Assembly (NCBI GenBank): GCA_902806355.1
Contig: CADCWI010000065.1
Coordinates: forward strand, 1-27,095
Direction of reading: 5' to 3'
DNA from: an uncultured Thermomicrobiales bacterium
Lineage (GTDB): Bacteria; Chloroflexota; Chloroflexia; Thermomicrobiales; UBA6265
DNA length: 27,095 nt
The notes below the pieces were generated by a model, which saw nothing but the letters and a program-made list of their open reading frames with translations, searched no databases and was not told the DNA's origin. Each line of letters starts with the position of its first letter. The first letter of the stretch is position 1. Positions 15,621 through 24,050 of the stretch are shown here, in pieces. Made by a program: the position numbers and the translations under genes.

Positions 15621-17531
15621 ATGACCACTCAGGCAACGGCGACCACGTCCATCTTGACCAGCCGCTTTACACCGCAACTGGTCCGCAAGGCGCTGGTCGG
15701 CCGGGAGTCATGGCGGCCTTATCCCCCGATCGACGACCGGGACGGGTGGGCGGTGATTCCTCAGGAAACCCGAGCCGGCCTCGTCCAGCGAGCGGAGCCG
15801 AGGTTGGGCATGGCGTGGCCGGCGCTCCCGGCTTCGGTGTTCCTGGACTTCGCGCGAGACGGCAATCGCAGCCGCTACGAAGCGCCCCACTTCGAGCGCC
15901 GGGAGGCGCTGATCCAGCTCGTGCTCGCCGAGTGCATCGAGGCGGACGGTCGCTTTCTCGATGACATCGTCAATGGCATCTGGGCGCTCTGCGAGGAGAG
16001 CTTCTGGGGCGTCTCCGCGCACAGTTACAGCCGCCGCTTCGAGCGCGGCCTGCCAGACACGTCCTTTCCCGTCGTTGACCTGTTCGCCGCGGAAACGGGG
16101 TCACTGCTGGCCTGGACGCACTACCTCTTGCGCCCAACCCTCTCCGGAGAGCTTCCTGTCGTCCTGGATCGGATCGAGCATGAGGTCCACGCGCGGATCG
16201 TGGAACCATACCGGTCCGTCGATGATTGGATGTGGCTGGGCCTCTCACCTCGTGCTGACGACCGGCCGCCCAATAACTGGAACCCCTGGATCCACTCCAA
16301 TGTGCTCGCCGCCAACCTCCTGCTCGAGCCAGATGCTGAGATCAGGGCCGCCACCGTCGATCGTGCGCTGACGGGCATCGATGCGTTTCTCGCCGGGTAT
16401 CACCCGGATGGCGGCTGCGATGAAGGCATCTCCTACTGGGGGCGGGCTGGTGGCAGCCTGTTCGACTGCCTGGATCTGCTTGCCCGCGCCAGCGACGAGG
16501 CGCTCAATGCCTTCGGTATTCCACTAGTCCAGGAGATTGGCCGTTACGTCTACCGTGCCCACATCGGAGGGTCCTGGTACGTCAACTTCGCCGATGGTGC
16601 TGCAAAGACGACCCCTGAGCCGGGCGTGGTCTATCACTATGGCAAGCGCATCGATGATCCGAAGCTGATGGCGCAGGCGGCCGAAGCCGAGCGCCTGCGG
16701 AAGGGCTTGCCGGAAACGAAGCTGTCGATCGGGCGGGAACTCCCTGCCATCTTCGACCCTATCCCGGACGAGGTTGCGAAACAACTACCGCCATTGATCC
16801 GCGACTCATGGATGGATGGCATCCAGGTTTTGACCGCACGCGAGCGCGAAGGATCGACGGAAGGCCTGTTTCTCGCGGCGAAGGGCGGCCACAACGCCGA
16901 AAGCCATAACCATAACGATGTCGGCCACTTCATCGTCGGGCTCGACGGTGCTCCGGTCCTCATCGATGTCGGGGTCGAGACCTATACGCGCAAGACGTTC
17001 AGCGCCGATCGGTATGACATCTGGACCATGCAGAGCGCCTACCACAACTTGCCGACCATCGATGGTCATCAACAGCAGGCGGGCCTGGACTTCCGGGCCA
17101 CGGACGTGGACGCCAGCGTCTCGGACGGCAGGGCCGAACTGTCGCTTGATATCGCCTCAGCCTATCCCGAAGGGGCCGGCGTCCGCTCCTGGCGACGGTC
17201 GATCCGCCTCGATCGCGGAGCAAACTCCACGGTCTCGGTGCGGGACACATGGGCGCTCGAATCCGCTCCGGACCAACTGACGTTATCCCTGATGGCGGCG
17301 TCGGACGTCGAGCGTGCGGAACCGGGTGTCCTCCGCTTCAAGGGCGTCGAACAGGCTCTGGACGTGCGTTTCGATCCGGCGATGTTCGAGGCGGAGATCG
17401 AGCATATCGACATCAATGATGCGCGGCTTTTCCCGGTTTGGGGTGATCACGTCAGCCGCGTACTGCTCCGAGTCTCTGCTCCAGCCGCGCAAGGGGATTG
17501 GACACTGACGATGGCGGCGAGTGCGAACTAA
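15621..17531 (+). CDS. Heparinase II/III-like polysaccharide lyase
   Basis: A 636-residue protein with an N-terminal alpha/alpha-toroid and C-terminal beta-sandwich, as in heparinase II/III-type (PL12/PL15/PL21-like) lyases that cleave uronic-acid glycosides by beta-elimination. Candidate active-site elements are NNWNPWIHSN (218-227, with H225), YWGRAGGS (272-279, with Y272) and GGHNAESHNHNDVGHF (422-437, with H424, H429 and H431), the hallmark heparinase block. No signal peptide is evident, so it probably acts on imported oligomers. The open frame extends to 15537 but would run through operator-like site D; ATG 15621, with GAGG about 11 nt upstream, matches better. It sits between the binding protein and its permeases, tying transport to cleavage. 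The exact glycan is unknown. Confidence 0.88.
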   Translation: MTTQATATTSILTSRFTPQLVRKALVGRESWRPYPPIDDRDGWAVIPQETRAGLVQRAEPRLGMAWPALPASVFLDFARDGNRSRYEAPHFERREALIQLVLAECIEADGRFLDDIVNGIWALCEESFWGVSAHSYSRRFERGLPDTSFPVVDLFAAETGSLLAWTHYLLRPTLSGELPVVLDRIEHEVHARIVEPYRSVDDWMWLGLSPRADDRPPNNWNPWIHSNVLAANLLLEPDAEIRAATVDRALTGIDAFLAGYHPDGGCDEGISYWGRAGGSLFDCLDLLARASDEALNAFGIPLVQEIGRYVYRAHIGGSWYVNFADGAAKTTPEPGVVYHYGKRIDDPKLMAQAAEAERLRKGLPETKLSIGRELPAIFDPIPDEVAKQLPPLIRDSWMDGIQVLTAREREGSTEGLFLAAKGGHNAESHNHNDVGHFIVGLDGAPVLIDVGVETYTRKTFSADRYDIWTMQSAYHNLPTIDGHQQQAGLDFRATDVDASVSDGRAELSLDIASAYPEGAGVRSWRRSIRLDRGANSTVSVRDTWALESAPDQLTLSLMAASDVERAEPGVLRFKGVEQALDVRFDPAMFEAEIEHIDINDARLFPVWGDHVSRVLLRVSAPAAQGDWTLTMAASAN

Positions 17532-17588
17532 GGCGCCGCGCCGTCCCCGGATAGTTCGAGCGTCCCGTTCCAGTTTGGGAGTCTGACC

Positions 17589-18575
17589 ATGGTGCAATAC
17601 ATTGGACGACGCGTGCTGCTGATGATCCCGACGCTGTTCGCGATCTCGATCGTGTCGTTCATCATCATCCAGCTCCCGCCGGGGGACTTCCTAACCACGC
17701 TCGTCTCCCAACTCAGCAGCCAGGGTGAATCGGTCAACCAGGAGGCGCTCAACGCGCTTCGAAGTCAGTACGGGCTGGGTGAACCCGTCTACGTTCAGTA
17801 TTACCTGTGGATCAAAAACATCCTGCTGCACGGCGACTTCGGTGATTCGTTCGAATACAACCGCCCGGTCCGGGATTTGCTCGGCAGCCGTCTCGCCTGG
17901 ACGGTCGGCATCTCACTCGCTTCGCTGTTGATCACCTGGCTGGTCGCCTTCCCGGTAGGCATCTACTCGGCGGTCCGGAAATACACACCGGGTGATTACG
18001 CGCTCACATTCGTCAGCTTTCTTGGGTTGGCGATTCCGGAGTTCATGCTTGCGCTCGTCCTGCTCTATGTCTCCAGCGAGTACCTCGGGCTGAGCGTTGG
18101 TGGCTTGTTCTCCCCCCAATATCAGGACGCGGCCTGGAGTTTAGCAAAGTTCGGTGACCTCCTCGCTCACCTCTGGATCCCGGTGATCATCATCGGCGTC
18201 GCGAGCACGGCCGGTCTCGTTCGGATCATGCGGGCGAACCTGCTCGACGAGTTGAACCGGCCCTATGTCGTGACGGCTCGTGCCAAGGGACTTGAGGAGC
18301 GCAAACTGTTGCTCAAATACCCTGTCCGCCTCGCGCTCAACCCGTTCATCAGCACGCTCGGGTGGGCACTGCCAGGAATCATCTCCGGAGAGGCGATCGT
18401 CGCGATCGTCCTCAGCCTGCCGACGATCGGGCCGTTGTTGCTGCGGGCACTGCAATCCCAGGACATGTACCTGGCGGGCAGCCTGATCCTGATCCTCAGT
18501 GTCCTAACCGTGATCGGCACGCTCATCTCTGACATTCTGCTTGCCTGGCTCGATCCCAGGATCCGGTACATGTAG
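17589..18575 (+). CDS. ABC transporter permease, DppB/OppB type
   Basis: A 328-residue inner-membrane permease with six predicted spans. The N-terminal IGRRVLLMIPTLFAISIVSFIIIQLPPGDF is the standard DppB/OppB opening. LRSQYGLGEPVYVQYYLWIKNILLHGDFGDSF is the family's extracytoplasmic block, and VVTARAKGLEERKLLLKYPVRLALNPF is the EAA loop. The end AWLDPRIRYM is typical. GGGAG lies 7 nt before the ATG. It is followed 57 bp later by the DppC-type partner, forming the channel for the family 5 binding protein at 13452. Annotators often call this class 'peptide' permease; here a glycan fragment is as likely. Confidence 0.94.
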   Translation: MVQYIGRRVLLMIPTLFAISIVSFIIIQLPPGDFLTTLVSQLSSQGESVNQEALNALRSQYGLGEPVYVQYYLWIKNILLHGDFGDSFEYNRPVRDLLGSRLAWTVGISLASLLITWLVAFPVGIYSAVRKYTPGDYALTFVSFLGLAIPEFMLALVLLYVSSEYLGLSVGGLFSPQYQDAAWSLAKFGDLLAHLWIPVIIIGVASTAGLVRIMRANLLDELNRPYVVTARAKGLEERKLLLKYPVRLALNPFISTLGWALPGIISGEAIVAIVLSLPTIGPLLLRALQSQDMYLAGSLILILSVLTVIGTLISDILLAWLDPRIRYM

Positions 18576-18632
18576 CGCTCGTCCCTGCCCTGGAATCCAC
18601 ACCGACGAGTCATCCGTCCGAGGAAATGCACC

Positions 18633-19823
18633 ATGTCGAGTCAGGTCCAACACGAACAAAGCGCAGCGATCGGCGCCGGTGAATTGGAGACGGCGTCGCC
18701 GGTGGCTCCAGCTGGGGCGGAGCAGGCGCCCCAAACCGCCTATGTCGCCTCGCAGTGGCGATTGATGTGGTGGAAGTTCAAGCGCCACAAGCTGGCGATG
18801 ATCGGCGGCGCGATCGTGATCATCCTGTACCTGATCGCCATCTTCGCGGAGTTCCTCGCGCCCGCCGACCCGAATCTCGTCAGTTCCACCTACACATACG
18901 CGCCGCCACAGACGCTCCGCCTGTTCACCACCAACGATGACGGGCTGCAGGTCGGCCTGCACGTCTTTGGTCTCAAGTCCGAGATCGACAAGGCGACGCT
19001 TAGCCGAACCTTCACCATCGACGAGAGCCAACGAATTCCGGTCGGCTTCTTCGTGCGTGGCCACGAGTACAAGCTGTTCGGATTCATCCCAACCGATCGG
19101 CACCTGATCGGTCCCAAGGACCCCTCCCAGCCGATGTACATCCTTGGAGCTGATCGACTCGGCCAGGATCTCCTCAGCCGAATGATTTATGGAACGCGAA
19201 TCTCGATGTCGATCGGGCTCATCGGTGTGCTGATCAGCCTCGTGCTCGGCATCCTGCTTGGCGGAATCTCCGGGTATTTCGGTGGCGGCATCGACAGTTT
19301 CATTCAACGCGTGATCGAGTTCATTCGCTCGATTCCCACGATTCCGTTGTGGCTCGGCTTGGCGGCCGCGCTACCACGAACCTGGACCCCCCTCCAGGTG
19401 TACTTCGGGATCACGATCATTCTTTCGATTATCGGCTGGACAGGGCTTGCGCGTGTGGTCCGCGGCCGATTTCTGTCGCTGCGGGAGGAGGAGTTCGTCA
19501 CCGCCGCCCGCCTCGACGGATCCAGCGAGATGCGAATCATCCTTCGGCACATGGTGCCATCGTTCATGAGTCACATCATCGCGTCCCTGACGTTGGCGGT
19601 GCCAGCGACGATTCTCGCCGAAACAACGCTGAGTTTCCTTGGGCTGGGTCTGCGCTCGCCAATCAACAGCTGGGGAGTGCTTCTCGAAGAAGCGCAGAAC
19701 ATCCGGTCGATCTCAACCGCACCATGGCTCCTCCTGCCCGGCCTGCTTGTGGTCATCGCCGTCCTCGCCCTCAACTTCTTTGGCGACGGCCTGCGCGATG
19801 CCGCCGATCCTTACGCGACGTGA
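18633..19823 (+). CDS. ABC transporter permease, DppC/OppC type
   Basis: A 396-residue partner permease. A variable N-terminal tail of about 40 residues precedes WRLMWWKFKRHKLAMIGGAIVIILYLIAIFAEFLAP, the OppC N-terminal segment. A long extracytoplasmic insert (about 85-165) comes before ILGADRLGQDLLSRMIYGTRISMSIG, making it longer than E. coli DppC (300). The EAA loop is EEEFVTAARLDGSSEMRIILRHMVPS, and the end FFGDGLRDAADPYAT is diagnostic. GAGG is 9 nt before the ATG. The long insert is a feature I associate with non-peptide members of this class, which fits the glycan context. Confidence 0.94.
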   Translation: MSSQVQHEQSAAIGAGELETASPVAPAGAEQAPQTAYVASQWRLMWWKFKRHKLAMIGGAIVIILYLIAIFAEFLAPADPNLVSSTYTYAPPQTLRLFTTNDDGLQVGLHVFGLKSEIDKATLSRTFTIDESQRIPVGFFVRGHEYKLFGFIPTDRHLIGPKDPSQPMYILGADRLGQDLLSRMIYGTRISMSIGLIGVLISLVLGILLGGISGYFGGGIDSFIQRVIEFIRSIPTIPLWLGLAAALPRTWTPLQVYFGITIILSIIGWTGLARVVRGRFLSLREEEFVTAARLDGSSEMRIILRHMVPSFMSHIIASLTLAVPATILAETTLSFLGLGLRSPINSWGVLLEEAQNIRSISTAPWLLLPGLLVVIAVLALNFFGDGLRDAADPYAT

Positions 19824-19854
19824 TCGATTCCATGTCCCGAGGTACCAGCCCACC

Positions 19855-20958
19855 ATGACGGATTCCCAGACAATCGCCAGCGATGTCGTGCTGGATGTTC
19901 GCGGACTCAAGACGCACTTTCCGCTCGACGAAGGGCTCGTGCGCGCGATCGACGGGGTCGACTTCACGGTCCGGCGCGGCAAAACCCTTTGCATCGTTGG
20001 TGAGAGCGGGTGCGGCAAGAGCATGACCGCGCGTTCGATCCTCCAGATCGTGCAACCCCCAGGACGGATCGTCGAGGGGGAAATGCTGTTCCAGCGCCGC
20101 GACAAGGATGGCGTGCAGCAGAAGGTCACCGACCTTGCTCGTCTCAACCCGAAAGGGAAGGAGATTCGAGCCATCCGCGGCAAGGAGATCTCGATGATCT
20201 TCCAGGAGCCGATGACCTCGCTCTCGCCGGTTCACACGGTGGGCGACCAGATCACGGAGTCGATCATCCTCCATCAGGGCACGTCCCAGGAGGAAGCGAC
20301 GAAGAGGGCGATCGAGGGGCTGGAGCGGGTCGGCATTCCCCGCGCCAGGGATCGAATCGACACCTTCCCGTTCCAGCTGAGCGGCGGCATGCGGCAGCGG
20401 GTCATGATCGCGATGGCGCTCGCGTGCGACCCCTCGCTCCTGATCGCGGACGAGCCGACGACCGCGCTCGATGTGACGACACAGGCCCAGATCCTCGACC
20501 TGATGCGTGGCCTTCAGGCCGAGCTCAACATGTCGATCATGTTCATCACCCATGACCTCGGCGTCGTTGCCGAGATCGCAGACGAGGTCGTCGTGATGTA
20601 CCTCGGTCTTGTCGTCGAGCGGGGTTCGGTCGACGAGATCTTCCACGATCCCAAGCACCCCTATACTCGGTCGCTGCTCCGCTCGATTCCACGCCTGGGA
20701 CAGCACCGGATGCACCGCCTGGAATCCATCAGAGGAATGGTTCCCTCACCGTTCGATCGGCCGAAGGGATGTCCGTTCCACACCCGATGCGACGCGTTCA
20801 TGCCCGGCGTTTGCGACCAGATCTTGCCGGAACCAATACCGGTCGGTGACAACCGGGACGTCCGGTGCCTGCTCTATGAGCCCAAGCTCGCCGATGTCGT
20901 GAAGGCGTCGTCCGGCGGACGAACCGGCACGGCCGCCGCGCAGGTGAGGGAGCGATAA
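19855..20958 (+). CDS. ABC transporter ATP-binding protein, DppD/OppD type
   Basis: A 367-residue nucleotide-binding subunit. Walker A is GESGCGKS (49-56), the signature is LSGGMRQRV, Walker B is LLIADEPTTALD, and the switch histidine is in FITHDLG. A short extra insert rich in charged residues (about 80-100) follows Walker A. The C-terminal oligopeptide-ATPase extension has the usual cysteine cluster (GCPFHTRC...C...C). ATG 19855 is 31 bp after the permease stop with GAGG upstream; the open frame to 19639 overlaps DppC and is ignored. It ends 3 bp before the DppF-type gene. Confidence 0.93.
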   Translation: MTDSQTIASDVVLDVRGLKTHFPLDEGLVRAIDGVDFTVRRGKTLCIVGESGCGKSMTARSILQIVQPPGRIVEGEMLFQRRDKDGVQQKVTDLARLNPKGKEIRAIRGKEISMIFQEPMTSLSPVHTVGDQITESIILHQGTSQEEATKRAIEGLERVGIPRARDRIDTFPFQLSGGMRQRVMIAMALACDPSLLIADEPTTALDVTTQAQILDLMRGLQAELNMSIMFITHDLGVVAEIADEVVVMYLGLVVERGSVDEIFHDPKHPYTRSLLRSIPRLGQHRMHRLESIRGMVPSPFDRPKGCPFHTRCDAFMPGVCDQILPEPIPVGDNRDVRCLLYEPKLADVVKASSGGRTGTAAAQVRER

Positions 20959-20961
20959 CCC

Positions 20962-22041
20962 ATGCAGGTCACACAGCGTCCAACGTCCGCCACTGACGAA
21001 CGGGCTCGCCAGGTCCCACTTCTCGAGGTTGAGAATCTCCAGCTGCATTTTCCGATCACGTCCGGCCTGATGCGGCGGGAGGTTGGCGCGGTCAAGGCGG
21101 TCGATGGTGTGAGTTTCACGATCCAGCCTGGAGAGACGCTGGGGCTCGTCGGCGAGAGTGGCTGTGGCAAGACGACAACCGGTCGTTCGATCGTGCGGGC
21201 CATGAAACCCACTGGCGGCGCGATCCGGTATCACCGCAAGAACGGAAACGTCGTCGATCTCGCGACCCTCGGCGGGAGCGAATTGAAATCGATCCGGAGC
21301 GAGATCCGGATGGTTTTCCAGGATCCCTACTCGTCGCTCAATCCGCGGATGACGGTCATGGACGCGGTCAGTGAGCCGCTCAAGGTGAACAAGGTTGCTC
21401 GCGGCAAGGAGCTCGAACATCGTGTCGCCGAGCTGCTGCGCAAGGTCGGGCTGCGGCCGGAATACATGCACCGCTACCCGCACGCGTTCAGCGGTGGCGA
21501 GCGGCAACGGATCTCGATCGCGCGGGCGCTCGCCCTTGATCCCCGCCTCGTCGTGCTCGACGAGGCGGTGTCGGCGCTTGATGTTTCGATTAGGGCGCAG
21601 ATCCTCAACCTGCTGGAGGACCTTCAAGAGGAGCTCAACCTGACGTACTTGTTCATCTCCCACGATCTCAGCGTTATCGAGCACATTTGCGATCGCGTGG
21701 CCGTAATGTACGTCGGCAAACTGGTCGAGACGGCGACGACCGAACAGCTCTTCCAGGCGCCTGCCCATCCCTATACCGAGGCCCTGATCTCCTCCGTGCC
21801 GATCCCGGACCCGCGACTACGGAACACGCGGGCACGGATCAAGCTCCAGGGCGAGATCGCCGATCCGGCGAACCCGCCCAGCGGATGCTACTTCCACCCT
21901 CGTTGCCGGTACGCTCAGGACATCTGCAGGACGGAGGCGCCGCCGTTCAAGCGTGGTCCGGCGGGGCAACCGGCTCTCTGCCACTTCGCGGACGAGCTGG
22001 AGCTTGCCGGGATTACCGCCCCGCAGCCAATCACCTCCTGA
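20962..22041 (+). CDS. ABC transporter ATP-binding protein, DppF/OppF type
   Basis: A 359-residue second nucleotide-binding subunit. Walker A is GESGCGKT (about 64-71), the signature FSGGERQRI and Walker [15 protein letters not shown], with Ala after DE as is common in DppF. The C-terminal cysteine block is GCYFHPRC...C. GGGAG precedes the ATG, which starts 3 bp after the DppD stop. It closes the operon; no clear terminator lies in the 61 bp before the convergent DoxX gene. Confidence 0.93.
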   Translation: MQVTQRPTSATDERARQVPLLEVENLQLHFPITSGLMRREVGAVKAVDGVSFTIQPGETLGLVGESGCGKTTTGRSIVRAMKPTGGAIRYHRKNGNVVDLATLGGSELKSIRSEIRMVFQDPYSSLNPRMTVMDAVSEPLKVNKVARGKELEHRVAELLRKVGLRPEYMHRYPHAFSGGERQRISIARALALDPRLVVLDEAVSALDVSIRAQILNLLEDLQEELNLTYLFISHDLSVIEHICDRVAVMYVGKLVETATTEQLFQAPAHPYTEALISSVPIPDPRLRNTRARIKLQGEIADPANPPSGCYFHPRCRYAQDICRTEAPPFKRGPAGQPALCHFADELELAGITAPQPITS

Positions 22042-22102
22042 TCGGTCCAGGGCTCCAGAGAGGGTGTATCCGTGGCGCCAGCTTCCCACGCCGACACGTC
22101 GG

Positions 22103-22453
22103 TCAATGCGAGATCACGAGCGTCAGGGACGCGATCGCCAGGGCGAGGAATGCGCCTGGAAACGCGAGATTGTAGAAAACCCTGGCCCGCAGGTGAGCGA
22201 TTATCGCGCCCACGAAGAAGGCGACAAGCCCGAGTGCCGCAGCCACTCCGATGAGGTGGAATCCCAGCAAGCCGAGGAAAAGCCCTACTGCGCCAGCGGC
22301 CTTGAGCGTTGCCAGTAGGGGAAGCCACGACGGCGGCACGCCCACTTCAGCTGAGTTGGCGAGGACGAAGTTTGCCCTCCTCAGGTCAGCGACGGCGATA
22401 CCACCATTCGCCACGATCGTGAACAAAGTGACAACAACGTACGCGGTGGACAT
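22103..22453 (-). CDS. DoxX-family small membrane protein
   Basis: A 116-residue protein with about four hydrophobic segments. The arrangement LPLLATLKAAGAVGLFLGLLGF and LGLVAFFVGAIIAHLRAR is typical of DoxX/DoxX-like proteins, whose role is usually linked to redox or thiol stress but is poorly defined. GGAGG lies 8 nt before the ATG. It is the last gene of a minus-strand unit, 99 bp after an ECF sigma factor with a SnoaL-like domain. Sigma factors of this type are often next to redox proteins, so it is a likely target or partner. Confidence 0.82.
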   Translation of the reverse strand: MSTAYVVVTLFTIVANGGIAVADLRRANFVLANSAEVGVPPSWLPLLATLKAAGAVGLFLGLLGFHLIGVAAALGLVAFFVGAIIAHLRARVFYNLAFPGAFLALAIASLTLVISH

Positions 22454-22552
22454 TCGAGGATCCTCCCAAGGTGCCGTCAGCGGGCGAGACCTGTGCCCGC
22501 GATGGTCCCGTCACGGGCAGCGTGAGATGGCACGCTCCTGCGGCCGTTCGAC

Positions 22553-23416
22553 TCAGGTCTCGACATGCAACTGGGCGAGACGTCGAGGATCAGCGATGAC
22601 GTCATAGTGGACAATCCGGTCGCCAGAGATGTGGAGTACCAGGGCAGTCAGCAGATCCGCACCCTCCAGGATTGCAATGCCCGGTTGCCCATCGATCTCG
22701 ACCATCCGTGCTCGACGGGCGTTGGCCCGAAGCGACTGCGTTTCGGATGCAACGGCCTGTACTCCCCGCACCCGCAATGCCGTACCCGGCGGAAGGGCTT
22801 GTGGGTCTGCCGTTCTCGTCACATCAGGGTGGAGGAGCCTGACAAGGTCGTCGATATCGCCCTGTTGGGCTGCTCTGAGGAATGCGCTCACCACTCCCCG
22901 CGTCGCGTTGGAGTCCACATCTTCCGCGTTGGTCCGCCGGCGCACCCGCCCTCGTGCGCGGCTCGCCAGCTTCTTCGCCGATCCGGGAGTCGTGCCCAGA
23001 ATGTAGGCAACCTCATCGAAGGGTGTGCCGAATACGTCGTGGAGTATCAGCGCGACCCTCTGAGGCGGTGTCAGTTCATCGAGGACGACCGTGAACGCCT
23101 CGGTCAGTTCGCCCGCGAGAAGAGCAATCTCCTCCGGGTTGTCGCTACGGCTGGCCGGTGTTGCCGCCAGGTGTTCCGGTTCGAGAGGATATTCGCGTGA
23201 CCGGCGCAGGAGATCGAGGCACAACCTCGTCACGACAGTGGTCAGCCACGCCGGCTGGTTCCGGATGTGCTCGATGTCAGCGCTCGCGAACCGAATCCAC
23301 GCCTCCTGCACGACGTCCTGAGCGTCAGCATCCGATCCGAGGATGCGGAACGCCACAGCCAGTAAGTGCGGACGCTCTCGGCGGAAAACCGTCACCCGGT
23401 TCGCACCGTTCTCCAT
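22553..23416 (-). CDS. ECF sigma factor with SnoaL-like C-terminal domain (SigJ/ECF41-like)
   Basis: A 287-residue sigma factor. Region 2 is at about 12-75 (ILGSDADAQDVVQEAWIRF; NQPAWLTTVVTRLCLDLLR), region 4 at about 103-158 (LTPPQRVALILHDVFGTPFDEVAYILGTTPGSAKKLASRAR). A SnoaL-like C-terminal domain (about 172-287) acts in ECF41 proteins as a built-in regulator in place of a classical anti-sigma. The usual WLPEP linker and NPDKL C-terminal motifs are not intact (DVIADPRRLAQL here). ATG 23416 has GGGAG 11 nt upstream. The alternative GTG at 23461 overlaps the preceding stop as GTGA and would add 15 residues. A matching promoter lies upstream of the operon. Confidence 0.9.
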   Translation of the reverse strand: MENGANRVTVFRRERPHLLAVAFRILGSDADAQDVVQEAWIRFASADIEHIRNQPAWLTTVVTRLCLDLLRRSREYPLEPEHLAATPASRSDNPEEIALLAGELTEAFTVVLDELTPPQRVALILHDVFGTPFDEVAYILGTTPGSAKKLASRARGRVRRRTNAEDVDSNATRGVVSAFLRAAQQGDIDDLVRLLHPDVTRTADPQALPPGTALRVRGVQAVASETQSLRANARRARMVEIDGQPGIAILEGADLLTALVLHISGDRIVHYDVIADPRRLAQLHVET

Positions 23417-23457
23417 AAGGGGGTGATCTCCCAAGCGATACTCTCCGTGTCGAGTCT

Positions 23458-23769
23458 TCACAGCCCAGGGCCGTAACTGCCGATTCTCTCCACGACCTCG
23501 GGGCCGGGATACCCGCCTTCGATGCCCTCCCCTGTAACTTGAGGCAGGTCCCGCGTGACCCCGATGTCCATCAGCGGCTTCGAGCCCTCTTCGGCCAGCT
23601 CGCCTAACGCCGGGAAGCGGCGGCGGTTTCGTACGCGCCCGTGCGTCAAGCTCACGCCATCCGGCGCCTCCTTGACCAGAACCCCGAACGAAGGAGCCAG
23701 TGCTTCATTGACCTTGGCGGCACCCTCCTCCGACGTGGTCTCGAACTCGATCATCCGCTGCGTGCCCAT
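23458..23769 (-). CDS. Unknown 103-residue protein, first gene of the ECF sigma operon
   Basis: No family recognised. It starts MGTQRMIEFETTSEEGAAKVNEAL and has no signal peptide or membrane span, so it is probably cytoplasmic. The N-terminal 30 residues look like an alpha/beta stretch, and the C-terminal third is rich in Gly and Pro. AGGAG six nt before the ATG is the best ribosome site of the region, which supports a real gene. Its stop touches the possible GTG start of the sigma factor (GTGA), suggesting coupling. It could be a stress protein or a regulator of the sigma factor; this is only positional inference. Confidence 0.68.
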   Translation of the reverse strand: MGTQRMIEFETTSEEGAAKVNEALAPSFGVLVKEAPDGVSLTHGRVRNRRRFPALGELAEEGSKPLMDIGVTRDLPQVTGEGIEGGYPGPEVVERIGSYGPGL

Positions 23770-23809
23770 TGTTGTCTCCTAAAGTCCACGAATGTCTACG
23801 TATTCATTA

Positions 23810-23835
23810 GACGCACCGGCAGTGCACAAGGTGAC
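23810..23835 (-). promoter_or_regulatory. Candidate ECF41-type promoter upstream of the sigma operon
   Basis: On the minus strand GTCACC (23835-23830) is followed after exactly 16 nt by CGTC (23813-23810), 40 bp before the first start codon. The consensus I recall for ECF41 sigma factors is TGTCACA, 16 nt, CGTC. The agreement suggests the sigma factor drives its own operon. Confidence 0.5.
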
Positions 23836-23959
23836 CCAAGCCCATGCGGTTTTCCACAATGCTTTTCCGCCTGGCAATCACTGTCGCCCCTCTAAGCACC
23901 GGCCCCTGCCAGTGGCGACCATGTGCCCCGCGGGAATGTGTCATGGTTCCGTGATATTC

Positions 23960-23989
23960 TTCACAATCTCGTTCGGTCAGACGTATACT
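23960..23989 (+). promoter_or_regulatory. Housekeeping-type promoter of the NMT1-type transporter operon
   Basis: TTCACA (23960-23965) and TATACT (23984-23989) with an 18-nt spacer match 5 of 6 at each box of the sigma-70 consensus. A start near 23996 would leave a leader of about 55 nt before the binding-protein gene. It shares a 281-bp divergent gap (23770-24050) with the ECF promoter; nothing else was recognised there. Confidence 0.5.
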
Positions 23990-24050
23990 AGAGGAAATCC
24001 GTGGGCATCCCAAACCCACAAGAGCGACAGCGTGTTCGAGGCGGGCAATC

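Noticed and set aside
23982..23996. CGTATACTA, nine bases identical to the reverse complement of part of operator site B
   Set aside because: It is better explained as the TATACT -10 box of the NMT1 operon; the other half of the operator is missing.
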